NCBI RefSeq assembly: GCF_040195635.1
Contig: NZ_JBEFTX010000001.1
Coordinates: 372,001-436,000, forward strand
Source of the DNA: Thermasporomyces sp040195635
GTDB taxonomy: Bacteria; Actinomycetota; Actinomycetes; Propionibacteriales; Actinopolymorphaceae
Length of the DNA: 64,000 nucleotides
Reading direction: 5' to 3'
Part shown: piece by piece, positions 59,019 to 64,000 of the stretch
Numbering within the stretch: position 1 is the stretch's first letter
How the letters are laid out: each line of letters begins with the position of its first letter
Position numbers and translations under genes: made by a program
The notes under the pieces: model-generated
The model's input: the letters and a program-made list of their open reading frames with translations, nothing else
Database searches by the model: none
What the model was told of the DNA's origin: nothing

Positions 59019-62000
59019 TCAGGACGGGACACACCCCGGCCCGAGGAGCGCCTTCAGGTCACCCATCAGCGCAGGAGAAGGCGTGACGCGCCAACGGTCC
59101 TCGAGCCGCATCACGAGCGTCTTGCTCTCCGAGCGCAGGTGGAGATGCACATGGGTCATGCCGGGATGGGTCGAGAAGATCTCCTTGAGCCGGTCGACGA
59201 TGGGAGGGGTGCAGCGTTCGCGGGCCAGTGAGATCGCGACCGGTCCGGTCTGCTGGGCGCTGATGTCGGGGAGCGACAGCTCCATCGCGATCAGCTGGGG
59301 CGTGTCGTCGCGCCGGTCGAGCCGCCCCTTGACCACCACCACCGCGTCCTCGGTGAGCTGGAGCGCGGTGAGCTGGTAGGTCGACGGGAAGAACATCACG
59401 TCGATCCCACCCTCGAGGTCCTCGAGGGTGACGATCGCCCACGGGTCGCCGCGTTTGGTCATCTTGCGCGAGATCCCGGTGATGAGACCGCCGACGGTGA
59501 CGATCGACCCGTCGGGGCGTTCCTCGTCGGTCAGCAACGTGCCGATCGTGCAGTCGGACGCGCTCGCGAGCACGTGCTCGATGCCGAACAACGGATGGTC
59601 GGACACGTAGAGCCCGAGCATCTCCCGCTCGTGGGCGAGCAGGGTTTGTTTGTCCCACTCCCCGATGTCGGGCACCTGCGGTGCCATCAGCGCCTCGTCG
59701 ATGCCGTCGTCGCTGTCGCCGAACCCGAACAGCGAGTCCTGACCGATCGCCTCCTGGCGCTTCTGGTCGACAAAGAAGTCAACGGCGTCCTCGTGCCACT
59801 GCACGAGCGCCCGGCGGCGGTGCCCCATCGAGTCGAAGGCACCCGCCTTGGCCAGCGACTCGATGACCCGCTTGTTGCAGGCGGTGGCCGGTACCTTGGC
59901 CATGAAATCGCCCGCGTCGGTGAACCTGCCCTTGGCCTCACGGGCGGCCACGATGGCGTCGACGACGTTGTGGCCGACGTTGCGGACCGCGGTGAGGCCG
60001 AACCGGATGTCGGTGCCCACCGGGGTGAAGTTGGACGCGGACTCGTTGACGTCCGGGGGCAGCACCTTGATGCCCGACCGGCGGCAGGCGTTCAGGTAGA
60101 CCGCCATCTTGTCCTTGTCGTCCTGCACGCTCGTCAGCAGGGCGGCGAAGTACTCGGCCGGGTAGTTGGTCTTGAGGTAGGCCGTCCAGTAGGCCACCTG
60201 CCCGTAGGCCACGGTGTGCGACTTGTTGAACGCGTAGTCGGAGAACGGCACGAGGACGTCCCACAGCGCCTTGATGGCGCCGTCGGAGTAACCCCTGGAG
60301 CGCATGCCCTCGGAGAAGGGGACGAACTCCTTGTCGAGGACCTCCTTCTTCTTCTTGCCCATCGCCCGGCGCAACAGGTCTGCCTGCCCAAGGCTGTAGC
60401 CGGCGACCTCCTGCGCGATCCGCTGCACCTGCTCCTGGTAGACGATCAGGCCGTGGGTCTCGCCCAGGTGCTTCTCGCCGACCTCCCTCAGCTCGGGGTG
60501 GATCGGGATGATCTCCTGCTGGCCGTTCTTGCGGAGCGCGTAGTCGGTGTGGGCGTTGGCACCCATCGGGCCGGGCCGATAGAGCGCCAGAACCGCGGAG
60601 ATGTCACCGAAGTTGTCCGGCTTCATCAGTCGCAGCAGCGAACGCATGCCGGCACCGTCCATCTGGAAGATGCCGAGGTTGTCGCCGCGAGCGAAGAGTT
60701 CGAAGGTCGGCTTGTCGTCGAGCGGTACCTCCAGCAGTTCGACTTTCTCGCCACGGCTGAACTCGATGTTCTTGACCGCGTCACTCAAGATGGTGAGGTT
60801 GCGCAGGCCCAGGAAGTCCATCTTCAGAAGGCCCAGCGTCTCGCAGGTCGGATAGTCGAACTGCGTGATGATCGCCCCGTCGGCCTCCCGCTTCATCATC
60901 GGCACGTGGTCGATCAGCGGCTCCGAGGAGAGAATCACCCCCGCGGCATGGACGCCCGTCTGGCGGATCAGACCCTCCAACCCGCGGCCGGTGTCGATCA
61001 CCTTCTTGACGTCGGGATCCTGCTCGTAGAGCGCTCGGATCTCGCCAGCGTCGTTGTAGCGGGGATGCTTGTCGTCGAAGAGGCCGGCGAGCGGGACGTC
61101 CTTGCCCATCACCGCCGGCGGCATCGCCTTGGTGATCTTGTCCCCGAGCGCGTACGGATAGCCGAGGACCCGCGAGGCGTCCTTGATCGCGGCCTTGGCC
61201 TTGATCGTGCCGAACGTCGCGATGTAGGCGACCTTGTCCTCGCCGTACTTCTCGCTGACGTAGCGGATCACCTCGCCACGCCGACGCTCGTCGAAGTCGA
61301 CGTCGATGTCGGGCATCGAGACACGCTCGGGATTGAGGAAGCGCTCGAAGATCAGGTCGTACGGAATCGGGTCGATGTCGGTGATGCCGAGCGCATAGCA
61401 GGCGAGGCTGCCGCCCGCCGAGCCGCGGGTGGTCGTGGCGATGCCGTTCTGCTTCGCCCACATGATGAAGTCGGAGACCACCAGAAGGTAGGACGGGAAG
61501 CCCATCTGGATGATGATCTTCATCTCGTACTCGACCTTCTGGCGGTAGTCCTCGGGGTAGCCGTCCGGGAACCTCCGCTCCATCCCCTTCCAGACCTGCT
61601 CGCGGAACCATGACTCCTCGGAGTGGCCCTCGGGGACGTCGAGACGCGGCATGAGGTTGCGGGTCTCGAACATCCCCGCCGTGTCGACCCGCTCCGCGAT
61701 GGCCAACGTGCTGCGGCAACCGGCCTGCCACGCCTCGGAGCTGTCGATGCCCCGCATCTCCTCGGCCGGCTTGAGGTAGTAGCCCGACCCCTCGAACTGG
61801 AACGTCGGCGCCACCAGGGTCGATGCGGTCTGGACGCACAGGAGGGCGGCGTGCGCGGTCGACTCGTGCTCGTAGGTGTAGTGGGAGTCGTTGGTCACCA
61901 CGAAGGACAGGTCCAGCTCCCCGGCGACCTTCTCGAGGCCGGCCCGCGCCCGCTTGTCGATGTCGATCCCGTGGTCCATCAGTTCGACGAAGAAGTTCTC

Positions 62001-62546
62001 CCGGCCGAAGATGTCCCGGAAGTCACCGGCCGCCTCCAGCGCTTCCTTCTCCTGGCCGAGCCGGATCTTGGTCGACACCTCGCCCGACGGGCAGCCGGTC
62101 GTGGCCATCAGGCCGGAGGAGTGTTCCGACAGCAGCTCCCGGTCGATGCGTGGCTTGCGGAAGAAGCCCTCCATCGACGCCCGGGTCTGCAGCCGGAAGA
62201 GGTTGTGCAGACCTTCGGCGTTGCGCGCCCAGATCGTCATGTGCGTGAACGCACCGGCACCGGACACGTCGTCGTCCTTCTGGTGCTGGTGACCCCACCG
62301 GACCGGCGCCTTGTGGAACCGTGACTCCGGCGCGACGTAGGCCTCGAGCCCGATGATCGGCTTGACCCCGGCCGCCTGTGCCTTGGTGAAGAAGTCGTAC
62401 GCACCGTGCAGGTTGCCGTGATCGGTGATGGCGACGGCCGGCATCTGCAGGCGCTCGACCTCGGCGAACATGTCCTTGAGCTTCGCCGCGCCGTCGAGCA
62501 TGGAGTATTCGGTGTGGACGTGAAGGTGCACGAACGAATCGGCCAT
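59019..62546 (-). CDS. dnaE: DNA polymerase III alpha subunit
   Basis: A 1175-aa replicative polymerase, DnaE1-type. The N-terminal PHP domain begins FVHLHVHTEYSMLDGAAKLK and keeps the metal-binding His/Asp residues (AITDHGNLHGAYDF), so a PHP metal site is likely. The polymerase core has GSAGGSLACYALGITDIDPI, the catalytic Asp pair in MPDIDVDFDERRRGE, and LIVYQEQVQRIAQEVAGYSL. The tandem HhH region is followed by the OB domain IVTVGGLITGISRKMTKRGD. Normal length and intact. The start MADSFVHLHVHTEYS is the standard N-terminus. Confidence 0.97.
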   Translation of the reverse strand: MADSFVHLHVHTEYSMLDGAAKLKDMFAEVERLQMPAVAITDHGNLHGAYDFFTKAQAAGVKPIIGLEAYVAPESRFHKAPVRWGHQHQKDDDVSGAGAFTHMTIWARNAEGLHNLFRLQTRASMEGFFRKPRIDRELLSEHSSGLMATTGCPSGEVSTKIRLGQEKEALEAAGDFRDIFGRENFFVELMDHGIDIDKRARAGLEKVAGELDLSFVVTNDSHYTYEHESTAHAALLCVQTASTLVAPTFQFEGSGYYLKPAEEMRGIDSSEAWQAGCRSTLAIAERVDTAGMFETRNLMPRLDVPEGHSEESWFREQVWKGMERRFPDGYPEDYRQKVEYEMKIIIQMGFPSYLLVVSDFIMWAKQNGIATTTRGSAGGSLACYALGITDIDPIPYDLIFERFLNPERVSMPDIDVDFDERRRGEVIRYVSEKYGEDKVAYIATFGTIKAKAAIKDASRVLGYPYALGDKITKAMPPAVMGKDVPLAGLFDDKHPRYNDAGEIRALYEQDPDVKKVIDTGRGLEGLIRQTGVHAAGVILSSEPLIDHVPMMKREADGAIITQFDYPTCETLGLLKMDFLGLRNLTILSDAVKNIEFSRGEKVELLEVPLDDKPTFELFARGDNLGIFQMDGAGMRSLLRLMKPDNFGDISAVLALYRPGPMGANAHTDYALRKNGQQEIIPIHPELREVGEKHLGETHGLIVYQEQVQRIAQEVAGYSLGQADLLRRAMGKKKKEVLDKEFVPFSEGMRSRGYSDGAIKALWDVLVPFSDYAFNKSHTVAYGQVAYWTAYLKTNYPAEYFAALLTSVQDDKDKMAVYLNACRRSGIKVLPPDVNESASNFTPVGTDIRFGLTAVRNVGHNVVDAIVAAREAKGRFTDAGDFMAKVPATACNKRVIESLAKAGAFDSMGHRRRALVQWHEDAVDFFVDQKRQEAIGQDSLFGFGDSDDGIDEALMAPQVPDIGEWDKQTLLAHEREMLGLYVSDHPLFGIEHVLASASDCTIGTLLTDEERPDGSIVTVGGLITGISRKMTKRGDPWAIVTLEDLEGGIDVMFFPSTYQLTALQLTEDAVVVVKGRLDRRDDTPQLIAMELSLPDISAQQTGPVAISLARERCTPPIVDRLKEIFSTHPGMTHVHLHLRSESKTLVMRLEDRWRVTPSPALMGDLKALLGPGCVPS

Positions 62547-62733
62547 GCTCGGATGCGCCTCCTGTTCCGCCTACGCCACAGCTCCGCCTAGGAGACCGTG
62601 GCGCGGGGCGCCGGCTGGGGAGAGAGTCCGACTCTAGGCCCACCCGCCGACAGGCCGAAGCCGCCCCGCCGAGTGGTGGTGAACCGGCTCCAACGATCAC
62701 GCCGATTTCGCTGTGCTGGTGACGTTTCGTGCC

Positions 62734-63687
62734 TCAGGTGACGCGTTCGGTGTCAGCACGGGCCTGGTCGAGCGCACCCGCGAGATCATCGGGATAGGGC
62801 GAGGCGAACTCCACCCACGCGCCCGACCCGGGGTGCTCGAACCCCAGCCGATGCGCGTGGAGCCACTGACGGTCGATGCCCAGGCGGCGAGCCAGGACCG
62901 GATCCGCGCCGTAGGTGAGATCGCCGACGCACGGATGGCGGATGGCGCTCATGTGCACCCGGATCTGGTGCGTACGCCCGGTCTCGAGCCGGATCTCGAG
63001 CAGCGACGCGTGCCGCAGTGCTTCCAGCGTCTCGTAGTGGGTCACCGCCGGTTTGCCTCCCGCCACGACCGCCCACTTGTAGTCATGGGTGGGGTGCCGG
63101 TCCACGGGAGCCTCGATCGTGCCTCGGGACGGATCGGGATGGCCCTGGACGAGCGCGTGGTAGATCTTGTCGACCCGGCGCTCCTTGAACGCCCACTTGA
63201 GCGCGGAGTAGGCACGCTCGGACTTCGCGACCACCATCAGGCCGCTGGTGCCGACGTCGAGCCGGTGGACGACGCCCTGCCGCTCGGCCGCGCCGGACGT
63301 GGCGACGCGGAACCCGGCGGCCGCGAGATGCCCGACGACGGTCGGGCCACGCCAGCCCGGGCTCGCGTGCGCGGCGACACCGATCGGTTTGTCGACCACC
63401 ACGAGGTCCGGGTCGTCGTGCACGATCCGCATGCCCTCGACCGTCGCGGGTGCGACCGGCGGCTGCGGCGCCGGCAGCTCCACCTCGAGCCAGGCGCCTG
63501 CCCACACCCGCGCGGACTTCATCGCCGGCGCGCCGTCGAGCTGGACCTGTCCGTGCTCTACCAGCTCGGCGGCTTTGGTACGCGAGAGGCCGAACAGCCG
63601 CGCCAGCGCCGCGTCGAGACGTTCACCTTCGAGGCCGTCGGGGACCGGGAGGCTCCGGCGGTCGCCCATGGCCGGTGTGGCACTCAC
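62734..63687 (-). CDS. RluA/RluD-family rRNA pseudouridine synthase
   Basis: A 317-aa enzyme isomerising uridines in rRNA. The N-terminal S4 domain (about 18-80, RLDAALARLFGLSRTKAAEL) precedes the catalytic domain with GVVHRLDVGTSGLMVVAKSE (catalytic Asp near 140), YHALVQGHPDPSRGTIEAPV and LETGRTHQIRVHMSAIRHPC. It starts at a GTG overlapping the lspA stop (GTGA); an in-frame ATG at 63669 is an alternative. lspA followed by rluD is a standard gene order in many bacteria. The exact target position cannot be read from sequence. Confidence 0.93.
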   Translation of the reverse strand: MSATPAMGDRRSLPVPDGLEGERLDAALARLFGLSRTKAAELVEHGQVQLDGAPAMKSARVWAGAWLEVELPAPQPPVAPATVEGMRIVHDDPDLVVVDKPIGVAAHASPGWRGPTVVGHLAAAGFRVATSGAAERQGVVHRLDVGTSGLMVVAKSERAYSALKWAFKERRVDKIYHALVQGHPDPSRGTIEAPVDRHPTHDYKWAVVAGGKPAVTHYETLEALRHASLLEIRLETGRTHQIRVHMSAIRHPCVGDLTYGADPVLARRLGIDRQWLHAHRLGFEHPGSGAWVEFASPYPDDLAGALDQARADTERVT

Positions 63688-64000
63688 TCCGCGCCCCCGG
63701 TCGGCTTGTCCTCGGCGGACGCCCGCTCGATCGTGCCGTCCCACCGCCGACCACGCAGAGCCATCAGGATGATCAACGCAGCCGCGGCGCAGATCGAACT
63801 GTCGGCGAGGTTGAACACCGGCCAGTGCGGCAGTGCGAGGAAGTCGACGACGTGACCACGCAGGAAACCCGGTTCGCGGAAGACGCGGTCGGACAAGTTG
63901 CCCAGCGCGCCACCGAGCAACAGCCCGAACGCGACCGCCCACGCCGTGCTCGCGAGCGTCCGCGACAACCGGATCACCACCGCGGCGACGCCGAGCGCGA
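63684..64000 (-). CDS. lspA: Lipoprotein signal peptidase, 5' end cut by window edge
   Basis: Membrane aspartic protease that removes the signal peptide of lipidated prolipoproteins. The visible 105 C-terminal residues hold both catalytic blocks: LLLGGALGNLSDRVFREPGF (Asp of NLSDR) and VVDFLALPHWPVFNLADSSI (Asp of NLADS), between hydrophobic helices. A short charged tail (RRWDGTIERASAEDKPTGGA) ends the protein. The start lies beyond base 64000. The window has several clients, such as the two transporter lipoproteins at 25842 and 39825. Confidence 0.95.
   Translation of the reverse strand, partial: ALGVAAVVIRLSRTLASTAWAVAFGLLLGGALGNLSDRVFREPGFLRGHVVDFLALPHWPVFNLADSSICAAAALIILMALRGRRWDGTIERASAEDKPTGGAE

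Noticed and set aside
59574..61613. 679-codon plus-strand frame inside dnaE
   Set aside because: Antisense to the intact polymerase; no domain seen.

Overview
The window is very GC-rich, densely coded chromosomal DNA from an actinomycete. GTG and TTG starts and 1-4 nt stop/start overlaps are common. Actinobacterial markers include PriA-type HisA, a mycothiol-type TIGR03085 protein, an XRE/DUF5753 + DUF397 pair, the HGxxPAAW and TIGR02234 proteins beside trpE, DUF3352, DUF2567 and a GH92 mannosidase. A member of the Propionibacteriales (Kribbella/Actinopolymorpha/Nocardioides-like) fits best, but this is inferred from gene content only. No rRNA, tRNA, CRISPR array, transposase or phage gene was seen.

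A housekeeping backbone runs on the minus strand. From the right end it reads lspA (partial), rluD-type pseudouridine synthase, dnaE, DUF2567, DUF3352 (the Cys-tRNA(Pro) deacylase ybaK and an aldo/keto reductase lie here), hisD-hisN-hisC-hisB-small membrane gene-hisH-hisA at 48.6-54.4 kb, hisF at 34 kb, then hisI-trpE-TIGR02234-HGxxPAAW at 3.8-6.8 kb. This series is interrupted twice. About 13.9 kb of other genes lie between hisA and hisF, and about 27 kb between hisF and hisI.

Left block (0-33.9 kb). A ddaH-rocD arginine/dimethylarginine unit has an AsnC/Lrp regulator upstream. A P-loop kinase is followed by a frameshifted Gfo/Idh/MocA oxidoreductase. Past trpE/hisI come two small membrane genes, a GH92 alpha-mannosidase and a TIGR03085 protein. 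A TPP riboswitch with promoter and terminator-like hairpin precedes ykoEDC, an ECF transporter for thiamine or its pyrimidine precursor. An XRE/DUF5753-DUF397 pair stands divergent from a small Cys protein and a methyltransferase remnant. Three tandem paralogous GT-C-like membrane proteins follow, each with a C-terminal CxxC. Next are a HOT-type iron alcohol dehydrogenase, a nucleotidyltransferase, a HAD hydrolase, a four-gene peptide/nickel-type ABC transporter, a GH15 enzyme behind an 89-bp tandem duplication, and a small-molecule phosphotransferase.

Middle block (34.8-48.6 kb). A SUMF1-domain protein and a NUDIX hydrolase sit in a stretch of lower GC. They are followed by a secreted PI-PLC-like enzyme, a three-gene sugar-type ABC transporter with a LacI-type operator, a YbhB/Raf-kinase-inhibitor-like protein, and a tightly coupled four-gene operon: acyl reductase-HAD fusion, zinc alcohol dehydrogenase, LarA-like protein, PlsC acyltransferase. 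That operon and the GT-C trio are the best candidates for undescribed pathways. Short tandem repeats at several gene ends (hisD, hisH, the GH15 leader, the DUF397 gene) show that this genome extends and edits genes by local duplication.
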